A DNA stretch of 64,000 nucleotides, from assembly GCA_029964075.1 (NCBI GenBank), contig CM057149.1, positions 14,584,197 through 14,648,196 on the forward strand. The letters run 5' to 3'. The position numbers and the translations under genes were made by a program. Origin of the DNA: Patiria pectinifera (Eukaryota > Echinodermata > Asteroidea > Valvatida > Asterinidae). Positions 10,524 to 23,067 of the stretch are shown one piece after another (within the stretch, counting starts at the first letter, position 1; each line of letters starts with the position of its first letter). Below the pieces are notes generated by a model that ran no database searches, was not told the origin of the DNA, and was given only the letters and a program-made list of their open reading frames with translations.

Positions 10524-12026
10524 TCTACCTTTATTCATTCACATGTCATATTTCAAGCATTAAAAAGAACAAAATGATAGTTCACGGAGCTTTAAAATGG
10601 GTATATTTTGTCACCGGGGTAAACGTGGTTCTGAAATTTTGGGCTTGTTTCTTTCCTGTCTCTGAAAATACTGACATTTAATTTTGTAAGATTGTAAAAT
10701 TTTGTTGATACATGCACTCGTTACTTTATTCCTCCTCCAAGAGTGATAGATGTGAAGCAAATGACCTACCGGTGCCCAGCAAATGAAAATTAGTTTCAAG
10801 GCATTTTTAATAACATTTAAAATCACAAATTTCAAGAGGTAACATTGAGAAAGGAAAATGTCACACTTTGGACCCTAACTTTACAGAATGCCCCATGTTT
10901 ATATAATTATTCAAGTGCACAATTTCGTGAAAGAACTCAGCTTTACATGACCGCACGCGGTTGTCATAGTGAGACACGCATAAATGTAAAATAAAAGAGA
11001 AAACCTCCCCACGTTAGATTGTGGGCATCGGCCATGGGTGTTTTTCTGGCCTCACCGTGTGGGAGATTTTTTTTATTGATTAGTGCCGACGAGCGACCGC
11101 CGACACTGAGCCGCGTTGTCCAACGCCATCGCTGCGGAGAGAGATTTCTCCCCGCATACATAATAAGTCTCGATCGTATACAAGTGCCTCGCACAAGTGC
11201 AGAGATTATCGTACCGTACGCGGTCTGATCCGAGGGCCCCACGTTTCTGGACGGTTTTTTGTTGTTGTTCTCCACTGAACTCTGCTGGTTGTGTAAGATG
11301 AAAATGTGGGCTTGATGACAGCATGGTTGTGGATGGTCTACAGTGTGCACATGACGAACGTGATCGGAATATATGTTAATGCAACTTCGGCATTTTAAGT
11401 TGGATTTTATTACCAGGTAATTGCATTAAGATGTAATGTTGCTGTAGTGCACTGTGTATACATGTACGTGTACATGTACCAGGTAGTACACTGTATTGGG
11501 CAATATTTGTACATGTACAACTCTGTGTTCATGTGCTTGAGCATCAAATGCAATAGGGAATTCTGTGTCCTTTGTGCAGCATGTACATGTACAATGTACG
11601 TATACATTGTACCTGGATACGCCATACATGTACATTGTACATGTTTATGTGTACAAAATGTACATGTATACATGTACCGGTAGGCCTACATGTTCATGGG
11701 CCATCCTATAAATTTTGGGTCTCATGTTGCCATTACATGTACATGTACACATTGTACATGAACCGGTACCTATGAACTTCGAAATATGCCATTCAGGTAT
11801 ACATACAATGAGGTAGGTACCAGGTAGTTTCTGGACAGCTGCATTAAGGACTACATCCAGAATTACAAAAAACAGATATACAATGTAACGGGGGCAGGAA
11901 AAAAAGTGAACCCCAAATCTGTGGAATAACCACATGGTACACATACCGGTATGGTTGTATTTTCAGTGCATTAGATGTGGGTTCATGCATAATGATAATG
12001 ATGCTCATCATAATTATATAATTTAT
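10524..12026. other. Non-coding stretch with CG-richer patch and TACATG cluster
   Basis: The part around 11030-11240 is richer in CG dinucleotides than its surroundings. 11450-11780 is dense in TACATGTA and ACCGGTA words, producing spurious YMYM/HVHV ORFs on both strands. No gene supported. Confidence 0.5.
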
Positions 12027-12333
12027 CCCTAACCCACCTCACTCCTCCAAAATCCTCCTGGCGGTTTTGGAGGATTCTAGAGGATTGAGGATGAATGGTG
12101 ATTGAATCAAATGAGGATTCTGAAGGATTGAGGATGAATGGTGATTGAAGCACATGAGAATTTTGGAGGATTGAGGATGAATGGTGATTGAAGCATTAAG
12201 AGGATTTGGGAGGATTGAGGATGAATGCATTTTGAGGCAGGACTGTCTGACAATTTTGAAAAAATTAGGCGGAGTTGCAAAATTTTGGAGGATTGAGGAT
12301 GGTTCTTAGCAAAAAGGGCCTAGGGGGTTAGGG
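12027..12333 (+). mobile_element. Family C element, short copy
   Basis: CCCTAACCC at 12027 and GGGTTAGGG ending at 12333 bracket repeated 'ggaggattgaggatgaatgg' words. At 307 bp it is shorter than the usual ~410 bp. The flanks are TTAT and ATAG, so the TTAA duplication has decayed. It lacks the central region with 'atgcataaat' seen in longer copies. Confidence 0.82.
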
Positions 12334-12567
12334 ATAGCTATTATAGTGATTAATTTTGTTTTATTTTTGTTTCTGTCATTGATTCACAGATCTTTGGAAA
12401 CACCTGTGGCTGCAATCCACATTCTTTGATTTATTGTGCAGATCCAGGTGAGTAACCTATACATTGTACATGTATGTGTAAATAAGTCTGCCAGAGCTAC
12501 TCTTGTGCATGTAATGCTGCGAGTATGAGGTTGTGGCTGTAGGAAATTTATCTTACAGCCACAATAA

Positions 12568-12946
12568 GGCCAAAAAAAAAAGTTTCCGGTTTCTGGTATG
12601 CGCGCGTGTCACCGTAGCCATGCGCGTCGGAAAAAATGGAAACGTTTTTTTTTTCAATGAAAGATGATGTCTCAAATCCGCCAAACTCACTGGTTTGACT
12701 GGAATCCTGCTGCTGCACAATTTTAACGTGTTTTTGGATGGGGTTATGATCGAGAATACGCTTTATGTGGCCTCTCTAGACTCCCATATATTTGCAGTAA
12801 GTTTAGTCGGGCACCATTTTTTGCAGTCATCAGCCGACATTTGAAGCAAAAAAATCAGGTAAAAAAAAAAAAAAAAAAAAGCCGCGTCGCCACACCACTT
12901 TTTTGGGCAAGCTCCATACCAGAAAACGGAGACTTTTTTTTGGGCC
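12568..12946 (+). mobile_element. PIF/Harbinger-like MITE, GTTTCCGGTTTCTGG family, TAA duplication
   Basis: GGCCAAAAAAAAAAGTTTCC on the left and the complement GGCCCAAAAAAAAGTCTCC on the right are flanked by TAA at 12565-12567 and 12947-12949. It is the inverted counterpart of 5486-5853. A 20-base A-run (about 12861-12880) interrupts the right half. Confidence 0.85.
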
Positions 12947-12949
12947 TAA

Positions 12950-13569
12950 ACACTCATGACATTTTGTGTGACAGAATTGCTCAGCATTTTTGCAGCATGT
13001 GGTTGTTTAATATAGGAAATTTATCTGATAGCCATGATAGCCAAAAAAAACAAAAAACAAAAACACCAGCATTGAAGTTACCTACAAAATTGCCATGGAA
13101 TTGCGTGGTTGTATTGCAACATGTGGATGTTTTTGTACATGGTGTGTACAGGAAATGATTTCCTTGTCACACGACCTATGCTTGTACCACAGAACAAATT
13201 ACTTCCCTGCCAGGGATGTTTTGCTGACTGTGCTTTTTTTCCTTCTCTGTTTACGTGCAGTTCCTTTTTACTTCCGACTTCATACCTATTTAACCCATTT
13301 TGTCGTTTATCACAAGATTTTTCCCCTTACAGCTACCCTACTAAAAGTTGTTTTCTAAGTTTGATATGTTTGAGATCTATTTTTAAATCTTTACTTTTTG
13401 GTTTATTATTAACAAACTTTTGATGACTTAAGACTTGTGTTAATTGTTTCTAATTTAATTGTTTTTTTATTCCCCCCCCCTGTTTTTTTTGTTAAGTGTT
13501 AAGACCCTCCTTGAAAACAAAATTTTGAATAAATAGACTCGGTCATGGCTGGTTGGGGGCTGTACCATG
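12950..13569. other. Non-coding, pyrimidine-rich stretch
   Basis: The words 'taggaaatttatctgatagcc' at about 13014 repeat those immediately left of the MITE at 12568. A T/C-rich region follows to 13490. No gene supported. Confidence 0.5.
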
Positions 13570-13573
13570 TTAA

Positions 13574-13985
13574 CCCTAACCCTTGATCCTCCAAAATCCT
13601 CCTGCCAGTGTTGGATGATTTTAGAGGATTGAGGATGAATGGCAAAGATATCACTTTTTTTTGTGTTGGTTGCATTACGTCAAGCCAGCAAGCCATATCC
13701 TGCATTGGTTATGTCCAGCCATGCATAAATCAGCCCTGTGTTTTTCCTCGTATTTCATCCGCACTGCTTCTAAACACCACTCGCACTGCCTCAAACCGTA
13801 GCAGTAATCGGCAGAGGATTTTGGAGGATTGAGGCAGTGGTCACCCTCCGCAGACTAAATTCAAGAAATAACGGATGATTTTGGAGGATTGAGGCTGAAT
13901 CCAATTTTTTCTTGGTGGCAATTTGAGGATTTTGCAGGATTGAGGCTGCGTCCTAGCCAGAGGGCCTCCCGGTAGGGGGTTAGGG
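13574..13985 (+). mobile_element. Family C element with TTAA on both sides
   Basis: TTAA (13570-13573) then CCCTAACCC; right end GGGTTAGGG then TTAA (13986-13989). 412 bp. The interior shows TGCATAAATCAG, 'aggcagtggtcaccctccgcag', 'caagaaataacggatgattttgg' and several GGAGGATTGAGG words. CCC ends on TTAA targets fit piggyBac-type transposition. No transposase. Confidence 0.88.
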
Positions 13986-13989
13986 TTAA

Positions 13990-14394
13990 AGAAATGTATG
14001 CATAAATGCAAGCTCCCAAATGTGGACATACCGGTACTGTTCCAATGAGTGTTCATGAAAATTAATGAAACTGCTGCAAATTGCTTACTATTCGGATTGA
14101 CCTGAAGTTCAAGTGGTTAAATGTCTGTTCCTTGTTCTATGGTCTGTGACAGCTTTTAAGAGATGTACATCCCTCATGGTCAAGGAGATTGCACACTAGA
14201 AGTTTTGAAACATTCCTCTAATTCATTAATTAGATACGGGTATCACAGTTAATTGTCTCTGTACACTTTCTTAAATTATAATGATTGAATTAATTGCCTG
14301 TGTAAAAAAGAAAGTTAGAGGGTTTAACTTTCATGCTACCAGGATCTTTTGTGAAAAAAAGAAAAAGATTCCTGTTGAAATGTAAGACATTCGT
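13990..14394. other. Non-coding spacer between two family C copies
   Basis: AT-rich unique sequence. No gene or repeat recognised. Confidence 0.5.
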
Positions 14395-14398
14395 TTAA

Positions 14399-14813
14399 CC
14401 CTTATCCTCCCAAATCCTCCAAACTCTTCAAAAATCTTCTTTGCGTAAGTGGTTACGAATGATTGAGGCTGTATCGGTATGGCAAAATTGTGTGGCTGAT
14501 ATTTGAGGATGCATTATGGCAAGGTTTCAGGCTGAACCTTTTTCTTGTTTTCCAAATGTTTTATGCTGTGCCATGCATAAATTTAGGCCTGGATTACACT
14601 TGAAGTCATCCGCACTACTTTGGCACTGCCTCGTGTATGAACAGTGATTGTTGGAGATTTTGCAGGATTCAGGCTGTGGTCACCCCTCCAATGAAAAAAA
14701 GTCAAGAAATAACGGATGAGTTTTGAGGATTTAGGCTAAATCCAATTTGGAGACAGTTGGAAGATGTTGCAGGATTGAGGTTGCGCCCAACAAAAATGCC
14801 CAGGGGGTTAGGG
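14399..14813 (+). mobile_element. Family C element
   Basis: TTAA (14395-14398) then CCCTTATCC; right end GGGTTAGGG then TTTC. 415 bp, collinear with 13574-13985 and in the same orientation, but more diverged inside. Confidence 0.85.
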
Positions 14814-15181
14814 TTTCGAATTGTTAACTTTGCCTGCAAGCCATTGCAAGGGAAACCTCGCTAACTCTCATTCTGTGTCAAGAGTCATCCCCTGTTTATA
14901 AGTGCATGACCAAGTTGTATGTGTAACATCACCTGTCTTTTGTTTCTACAGTGGCCCTGCATGACCCAAACAAATTGTAAAATAAGCTCCCACCACCCAC
15001 GCAAAAGATAATCATGGCGGTAATGTATTCCCTTAGTATTTTTGAACAGTGCAATATTCATCATTTTCTTATCATCCCATAATCATTTCAACTACAACAA
15101 CATCTACATTTGTAAATTTACCCGAAAACAGATCACATAAGGATGTGTGTGAACTGTTTTCGTTTTGCTGAAAGAACACAC
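14814..15181. other. Non-coding stretch, nothing recognised
   Basis: Ordinary AT-rich sequence with no gene, RNA or repeat signal. Confidence 0.5.
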
Positions 15182-15400
15182 ACTTTTTTTGGGTGATCCG
15201 TGGACAGAACTTTAAAACGGTGGTTGTGTTTACATGTAAACTCCTTAACTTGAAAAGTACATGTGTGATTTGAATGATTCTTATACTAACAGAGAGCTTA
15301 TGAATTGGGCTTTCATATCCTAGATTTTGAAAATGCTACGTGCAGAATTTCACTAAAACCCGACATTTGGGTTTCATATTTTTTTGACTCGCCCTGTATA
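15182..15400 (+). repeat. Dispersed repeat family E
   Basis: It shares 'ttttttgggtgatccgtgga', 'cttgaaaagtacatg', 'gatttgaatgattctt' and 'cctagattt' with 30359-30540, and its end 'gactcgccctgtat' with 330-486. It has no obvious terminal repeats. The class is unknown. Confidence 0.6.
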
Positions 15401-17119
15401 TTGGGGACATGTATGTATGATATACATTTTGTACAATGTATCAGTGTATCAATACAAATGTATTTACATTGTATTTACATTGTATAAGTTTACATTGTAT
15501 ATGATTCAGTGTATTACAATTTGCTTCCATGAACTGATTTACAATATACAGTACTGTATCAAGTACATTAAGTACAATTGTACAATGTCCACACCTACGT
15601 ACAACGCTCAGTTTACCCATCTATTCATTCTTCACTGTCGTTTGGCAAAACCCAATATTGATTGACATCTCCTGACGCAAATTCCATCTTACGAAGTATT
15701 TAATTTCTTGTTGTGACATTTATATGACTGCTTGTACATTGTACACATCAATCTACATGTACCATGTAAATCCTCTACAAACACATGTGCATGTATGTAC
15801 GGTACATAAACTTTGACATGAAAATATAGGATCGCAGGAGCTGTACTACACTCTCCAGTATATGTATATCCCCGCCCTATTCACCCGACTGCCCAATATT
15901 CATGTCGACGTTGTAATCATATCAACTCGGCATACATAATCAGACACAGCCTCTGCCTATATACTCTCACACTCACGGCACGCGCTCGTGCCCGCAATCT
16001 GTCTTACGACGTCCCTTAGAGAAGGGGAGAATACCGTATGCTCCCCTTTACTCGTGTCATCTATTTTTTTTCTTCTCCCGAAGCTTGCGTCCCCTCCCGA
16101 TCCACATTTGTCATTTAGCGGGGAAGGCTGGGACTATTTAATGGAGTTCCCAGTGCGATAGTGACTGTACAGAACCACGTACAAGTCAATTTTTTTTTTA
16201 ATGGTGAAGTTTACGGTGGACAATTTATCGACTTGGGAGCACCAGTGTGTCTCTCCGCATGTAATAATAACATGAGCAGTGAATGCGTTGTTTATTTTTT
16301 ATTACCCATGTACCGGTACACTTACATTGTACATGTACATACTTGCATCATGAACATAGACTTCTGTCGAAATCAGGTTTCATTTGCGGGGCCTAGTCAT
16401 TTGTTCGACCTTTGCTCTTTGAGTGTCAATTTTTTGGCCGTTCGTCAGGACATGCCAAATTGCCAAATTTAGGCTTCTTGGCATTTCTTGGAGTGTGTGG
16501 CTTCTCGCCCTTGAAGTCTATGCAGCAAGCATGGGGCATTCTCGTAATAGAGAAAGTATTGAAGTGTTTGGACAGTGTGAGTATGCATGTGAATTTTTGA
16601 CGTCTTGAGGTTCATTTGCTCTGCTATCATGTTTGAGGACTTTGAATTGCGAAGTACATGTAGTTGATTGGTAAATTAAAGTAGAAACGGACGATTAAAA
16701 AAAAAAAAATAGAAATAAAACAAATTAAAATAAAAAAAATTAAAAGATAAATAAAAATTAATTAATAAATAGATATATTAATAAATATAAAATAATGAAG
16801 AAGTGCGTAAATTTTTGTGACCCTGTTATTTTAAGAATTCATTCAAACAGTGTCCTTTTTATCAAACTATCAATGCAGTACAGCCAGTGAGTTTGTAGGT
16901 GGTTAGGCGTTCTTGCATACGTGTAGGCCGAGTTTGGGCGGTATGTTCTTGAGACCGTATTTATTGTTCTCGCGCTCGAACGGCGGGAACACGACCCACG
17001 AACACGGCACTCGGAACAGGATCACACACCACCTATCCGTCAGGATTTGGCACGACCAATATACATGTACCCGTGTCTCACGAACAGACCGCCCGAACTC
17101 GGCCGTAGTGTCACCCTTT
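15401..17119. other. Non-coding stretch with TACATTGTA words, GC-richer patch and A-rich tract
   Basis: 15400-15800 is rich in TACATTGTA/TACATGTA. About 15840-16160 is less AT-rich and free of recognised repeats. About 16690-16800 is an (AAAT)-rich tract. No coding exon supported. Confidence 0.5.
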
Positions 17120-17123
17120 TTAA

Positions 17124-17514
17124 CCCTAATCTTCCCAAATGGAGGATTTTGCAGGATTGAGGCTATAACAGCAAAAACGATTTTGGAGGATGCACTGTGT
17201 CAAGGTCTTAGTTGGGCCAGACCTTGTTGTTGTTTATGCCCAGCTGTGAATAAATTTAGGCCTACGTACATTACAGTACATACTTGAAATCCTCATCCCC
17301 ATTGCTCCAGGATGTCACTGGTCTGCATCAACATATTGACAGTGATTACTGGAGGATTGTGCAGGATTGAGGCAGTGGTCACCCCTCCAAGGACCACATT
17401 CAAGAAATAACAGCTAGATTTTGGAGGATTGAGGCTGTATGCAATTTTCACATGGAGGCAGTTGGAGGATCTCTCTGGATTCAGGTTGCATCCTAGCAAA
17501 ACAGGGAGTTACGG
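17124..17514 (+). mobile_element. Family C element, right end eroded
   Basis: TTAA (17120-17123) then CCCTAATC. The interior has AGGCAGTGGTCACCCCTCC and 'caagaaataacagctag'. The right end GGGAGTTACGG is a decayed GGGTTAGGG. Confidence 0.8.
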
Positions 17515-18073
17515 TACATGTACATGTAGGTTTAATGATGTGTACACGTCCATTTAGCCACAATACACGTGTCAAATTCTAATCCTGATTTTGATGAAAG
17601 TTGGACCAATCTCTCAAGTCATCATGCATATTTGTATCACTTGAAGGGATAATAATCTGTCTTCACCAAATTCCCTGACATGAAAATTGCACTCAGGTTA
17701 CACTGTATATGTACTTGTACAAATGTGCATACATGTACATACGCCGAGCTGCGTATTCGGGTGGAATGACAGACATTAGTGACAGGCTTCTGCACGGGCG
17801 ACATGTGCGCAGTGTTAATGCATGCATAAATTGTCGTCGCGGCCCAGTCTTGTATCGTGTGTTCTTGGGAGCTGAGGCACTACTACATGCACCGTGTCTT
17901 GGGGCCTCCTGGGGGAATACGAGCCACTTGGAAATACTTGCTAACGGTTCACTCAAAGATTCGCTCACATCTTTTGGGGGGGGGGGGGAATTTTATTAAT
18001 GGCCCAACAGCTTGCTCGGTCGTGGCATGGGTCTTGTGGTCTGCCTAAGGGGCCCGCCAAAATTTTTTGATTA
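17515..18073. other. Non-coding stretch with poly-G run
   Basis: It contains a G-run at about 17976-17988. No gene supported. Confidence 0.45.
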
Positions 18074-18154
18074 TTAAAGGTTCATTTTTGTAGGTAGAAT
18101 CATTTGCATTTTGTGCATTTATTATCATTTGATGTAACAAAATTGTTCAAAATC
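18074..18154 (+). mobile_element. Family B fragment
   Basis: 'catttgcattttgtgcattt...aacaaaattgttcaaaatct' matches the left part of family B (compare 57189-57241). It is cut off where a family A copy starts, so family A probably inserted here. Confidence 0.5.
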
Positions 18155-18158
18155 TTAA

Positions 18159-18345
18159 AGGGAAGATACAACATTTGCAAAAATAACAAAACAAACTGAT
18201 CATTTTTTCACGAAATACCTTGCTGACTTGTTAGGGAATGACAGTCAAAAGCATCCTGTAAAATCGTGGCTCCTGGTGGGCTGACATTTTCAACAAATAT
18301 GGTATTTTTCCAACAGTGGTCAGTCAGTCAGTGCAAGGCATACAT
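18159..18345 (+). mobile_element. Family A fragment (left part)
   Basis: TTAA (18155-18158) then AGGGAAGATACAACATTTGC. It is collinear with 18717 onward and stops after a damaged palindrome at 'ccaacagtggtcagtcag'. Confidence 0.75.
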
Positions 18346-18712
18346 GTTTGTATGAAAAGGACGCTTATAGCTGGCCCTCAGCAACCAGTAGAAAAAAAAT
18401 ACAAAAAAAAAAATACAATCAGATTTTAAATGTAACGTGAACCACAGTAATCGTCTTTAAGTGCCTGCAGTTTTTTGGCATTTAGTCCTTTGTCTATGTG
18501 AATTGATTGAAGAAAAAAATCCATTATCGACTCCATGATTTAGCGCACAGTGATCAAGTAATGTTGGTGCGGTCCAGTTGACATGGGAAAACATTGCGAT
18601 GTAGTTTTCGCCAAACTAGCAGGAGGAATCAATCAAGAGCTGTACCTGTGCATGAATTCACTGCTGGTTCATTACATTTTACCCTGGGGGGGGGGGAGAT
18701 CTTGGTTTCTAG
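18346..18712. other. Non-coding spacer between two family A copies
   Basis: Unique sequence with A-runs and a G-run at about 18685-18695. No gene. Confidence 0.45.
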
Positions 18713-18716
18713 TTAA

Positions 18717-19196
18717 AGGGAAGATACAACATTTGCAAACATCCAAAAAGAAATGATCAAATTATCACGAAATGTCTTACTGAATAGTTTGGGATTGTCA
18801 GTCGAAAGCATCCTGTAAAATCGTGGCTCCTGGTGTTCTGACATTTTCAAGAAAACGTGTATTTTTCCATCGCTGGTCAGCCGACCAGCATTGGAGAAAA
18901 CTGACTCTTTTTCAAAAAATGCTCCTGCATTTTTTTTCAATTGATTACACACCTGCCAGGGGTACAAGCCCTCTTGACTGATTCTCTGACCTTGCAATCC
19001 TCCAAAGTCTATACATTGCTCTGTTAACCAGACTACAAAAACATGGTTGGTTTTCTTGGATTTTCCAGCATCTCCGAACCCAAAATGTGAAGCAAGTCAG
19101 TTTAACAATATTTGCTATAACATACTAATCCTCCAAATCCATTTATTTCTGAAAGTTGCTGCAAAAGCAAATGTTGTACATTCCCTTTAACCTGTT
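18717..19196 (+). mobile_element. Family A TTAA element, full length
   Basis: TTAA flanks both ends (18713-18716 and 19197-19200). Left AGGGAAGATACAACATTTGC and right GCAAATGTTGTACATTCCCT are inverted repeats with a few differences. 480 bp. The central palindrome at 18867-18894 has 12-bp arms with one mismatch. No coding capacity. TTAA targets with AGG ends may fit a Kolobok-like or piggyBac-like source. Confidence 0.88.
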
Positions 19197-19200
19197 TAAT

Positions 19201-22200
19201 GTCTCCTGTAAGCGAATCCAAAAAACAACGTGCAATGGCGTAATTCCACTTATAGGCCTACAGATGCCACTATTTATTGCACAACTTGCTCAATATTTCA
19301 GTAACACACATGACACAATTTACGAAAGTTGTAGAGTGCATACATTGTAAGTCTGTGATTTACGCAACAAATTATGGCCTAACTTACAAAGTCATTTTAG
19401 GTGGCGTACATGTTCGTTGTGGCGTAGCGACAGAAAACTATTTCACTGACTAGTCGTGATTCTTGTTAAGCCTGTCATTGTAAAGATAAAAAATGATTGT
19501 ACATTCACTCTGTCTGCCTTTTTTGATCCTGAATGCCAGAAAGTCAAGAAAGATATATGTTTTTCATAAGTACACATGCGTGCATGTGCCTAGGGCATGT
19601 ATTGCATAAACATTGTACAAATGTACATTAAAGGATAACATTACCCCGATCCATAATGCCCGGCAGCATGATCGTTAAAAAAACAAAACATTCCATATCT
19701 TGCGCTTGCGAGTCCTCACGATTAATGCATTAACACGGCCAGACAGCTCGGATCGATGGTTGAAAAATGGCCAACCGACCTAATGGCACGAGATTATGCA
19801 TCAAGAAGTTGGTCAGGGTCTGGGATGTTTTTTTCCTAGGGATCTGCGGCGTGATAAGAGATCACTTACATGCTCCATGGCCTGATAACGCGTTAACATG
19901 ATGCCTGCTTGTGTGTTCTCTTGCTGGTTTTTTTTTATGAACAAAGGCAGCATGCACACACCGGTTTACAGTTCGCATCTTATGATGTTTGTACAGTATT
20001 CATAATTGTATCCCTTGTCTTGCCAAAGTCTGCATAATATCTTTTGGGTGAGCATAAGTTCTGCTTGGAGAATAACAAAACAAGTGCACCTCCTGCGACG
20101 TGTCGCAACTCGATTTTCGACGCGTAACACGTCGCAACTTACAATGCGTCGTATGATCCATTTCACAAAACTTACAATGTGCTGAACGCGTCGTACATGT
20201 ACGATCCTTGACAAAGTTTCAGAACACATCGCAAGTTGCGTCTAATTTTCTTAACCAGTTTTATGCCATAAAAATGTAATAAATGAGACTTTAAAAAATA
20301 CCGATACAATATGTGTGAAGTTGTAAATGGAATATATAAGTATGAATAAGTCTTGAAAACAGTAGCTAACAGTCCACCGTGAGCTTCTTTTCCTTTAAAA
20401 CTGCATCGTTCGTCCGCCATTTTGTTTGACGTTGTAATAACTTTCGAGAGGAGATCTGACGACTTTTTGCTTGAAATCAGACGGCTATTTAATATGCGTA
20501 AAATAAATATTGCAGTTATTGTTTTGTGCTATAAATACACCTACAACATAAGGTACATGTATGTTGCACTTACGATTGTGTTTTGTGAAGTGAATCGCTG
20601 CTGCGACGCATCGTAGGGATACGATGCGTCTCAGCACTGCTACTGGTAATATGCATTATGTACATTTTTGTAAGTGACGATGAGTAACTTACATATTTTT
20701 GTCAGGTGACCCCTCAAATCTTGCCTCACAATACTTTACATGTACCCATAACTTTACATGTACCCATAACTGCACGATCACAAACTTGTTAATAAGGTTC
20801 ACCAACTGTTATGGTGGCCCCAGACTAGACACCATGAATTTCTGTCACAACTTTGAAAAAGAAAAAAAAAATCTACAGACTTTACAGCACAGAAAACAAT
20901 TTTCAGGGTTGGAAAAAAATATCATTTTTATTAACGCATCAATTAGTTTTTGCCATTTTTTCTTGATGTCACTAATTCTTTGTTGATATCTAATATTCAT
21001 GTTTTTATGTATCATTTTGTGTTCACACGCATGTCATTATGGTACTAACAATTGCCATTTTTCTTACATTGTTATGCTCACTTCCCACATTATAGTTAAA
21101 ATGAGCTTTGTTCAGTTATAATGTACATTCCAATACATTGTTTACATGTACTTTATACATTGTAACATTTTCCATTCAATTGTGCGATATCAGTAAGAGC
21201 CATCTTCATGTAGATTCAATTGATGTAATGACCATCCCAAATGTGTCCATCAAATAATGCTGCACATCTGCTAAACACCAGTTTCGGATAGCCATGTGGT
21301 TAGTACATTCGGATCTCCAGACCGTGTTTGTTGACATGGCATTTGCACCGCTTAAAACGATCTTATCCTGCAATCATGATGAATTGCTGGGGCTGAAACA
21401 TTCGTGCGTGACTGGGTCAATGTTAATGTTGCTATCAGAGTGTCATTACACATGACGCACATACATGTGTGTAACATTCATACACTGGCGAAACAGTTGA
21501 CGTTGTACGTACATTGTACTTTGGGGAACTACCCTGGCCCATTTTGAGTGAGTTCGCTTAAACTGACCGGGATTGACTCGGGTAAAGGCAGACGGGTTAG
21601 CCATGACAGCGAGGCTAGTCAAACACTCCACCGCGGGCATCACGATCCTCTCGTGACATCCGTAGCAACGGCCGCCATGGCCGTAGCCGCTGACAAAAAC
21701 GCCATTTCGGATTGGGTTTTAGTTTGAGCTTTACTGCTTTTCAGTCAAATGCAAAACTCAAAAAATTTGGGCTGGAATTATAGCCTCAAAAGTCGCAATG
21801 ATTGAATGAAAATGATTACCTTTAGACTACAAATGAAGTTTATTTTTACATTGTAAGTCCACTTGAGATTTCTGCTGTCTGGCCGCCATGTTTGTCCGTT
21901 TCTTGGAATGAACAACGCATGCGTGTGACTTATTGCCACCACTGACTCTGCTCCATGAGCAGGGTGTGTAGTGGCTGACCCGGGTGAGCCTCGAGTTTGA
22001 CGTCAGAGCTAATCGAACGGCACGGGGCTGACCTGTGATGACCCGGGTGAGGTAAACCAACGCACCCTTTGAAGACCAGATGTACATGTATGAAAGGCTT
22101 CAGTGAATGGGCTCCATGCAACGAACAAGAGAGGGCGCTTTTTAACCACTTTTGAGAGCCCCGGGAACTGACACACCGCATGCACAGTTGCACACGTACT

Positions 22201-22575
22201 TAGTTCTGGCGCGCATCGGCGTGAAGTACGCACGACTGGTTTGATTCTGCATCATTCACAAACCCATGGCTTCATTGCATGAGTAGACACTGTGTACAAA
22301 GTTTGTAAAGTGTTAGTGAATTTACAAATGTACCGGTACATAACGAAACGTGACCCCGCTGAGGGCGCTTTGTGAAATACGTCTACCTTCATGGCACCGT
22401 AAACTTCACTCTTCATAAATTACATTTTTTTAAAATTAATTATCCAAGCATTCATTTGAAGTTTTTCAATCTTTCAGAAACAATACCATCAACCATGTCT
22501 ATAAACTACGGTGATGTTCAACAGAGAAAATGGATGCCTCGAAAAAGGTGAAATCACGATTTGGATTCAGAGTTT
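19201..22575. other. Non-coding stretch, no gene supported
   Basis: 20083-20240 and 20600-20630 contain repeated GACGCGT/ATGCGTC words, including a perfect 11-bp-stem hairpin GACGCATCGTA at 20605-20630. 21960-22050 has two TGACCCGGGTGAG words. None of the short ORFs looks like a conserved protein. Confidence 0.5.
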
Positions 22576-22688
22576 GGAATGGATTCTAAACGATTCCATC
22601 TCGCGGAATCCACTCTAAACGATTCCGGGGCGGAATCAGTTCTAAACATTCTGGCGCGGAATCGATTCTTAACGATTCCGATGCGGAA
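22576..22688. repeat. Short tandem array of a ~27-bp GGAATC...GATTCC unit
   Basis: Four diverged units of the form GGAATC-NN-TTCTAAACGATTCC separated by GC-rich links (TCGC, GGGGC, GGCGC, GATGC). GGAATC and GATTCC are complementary, so each unit can fold. Confidence 0.75.
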
Positions 22689-23067
22689 AAGTACAAGCCT
22701 ACTTAGCACAATATGATTTTTTTTTAGAACTTATTAACAGTTGAGCAGTGCACAACAAAAAACCCCGAAATCTCATCAAATCTGGCGCCATACACCTCAG
22801 AAGCATAAAGCAGAAGGAACTGAATGTAATGTAGTGTACAACATGCCTCCAGACCCTGAAAATGTCCTGCATTGAAGAGCACACGTGGATTCCTAATAAA
22901 TTACCGGACGCACTTTCTTGCCGCGAGGCACTACATGCACATGTAGGCTTTATCATACCACAGCAATCTATCTCTTCGTTTTCCCCCTTTTTTTGGCTTT
23001 CTTTCATTTGGAAGTTCATGAGATTTCAGACGGTTGACCTGTCTGGGAAGATTGTAGGTCCCTGATT

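Noticed and set aside
13574-13985. Telomere-like GGGTTAGGG ends of family C
   Set aside because: Only one or two TTAGGG-like words occur at each element end, flanked by TTAA. There is no tandem telomeric array.
21290-21420. Possible additional SINE head (GATAGCCATGTGGTTAGTAC)
   Set aside because: A box-A-like word is present, but no convincing box B and no second copy in the window.
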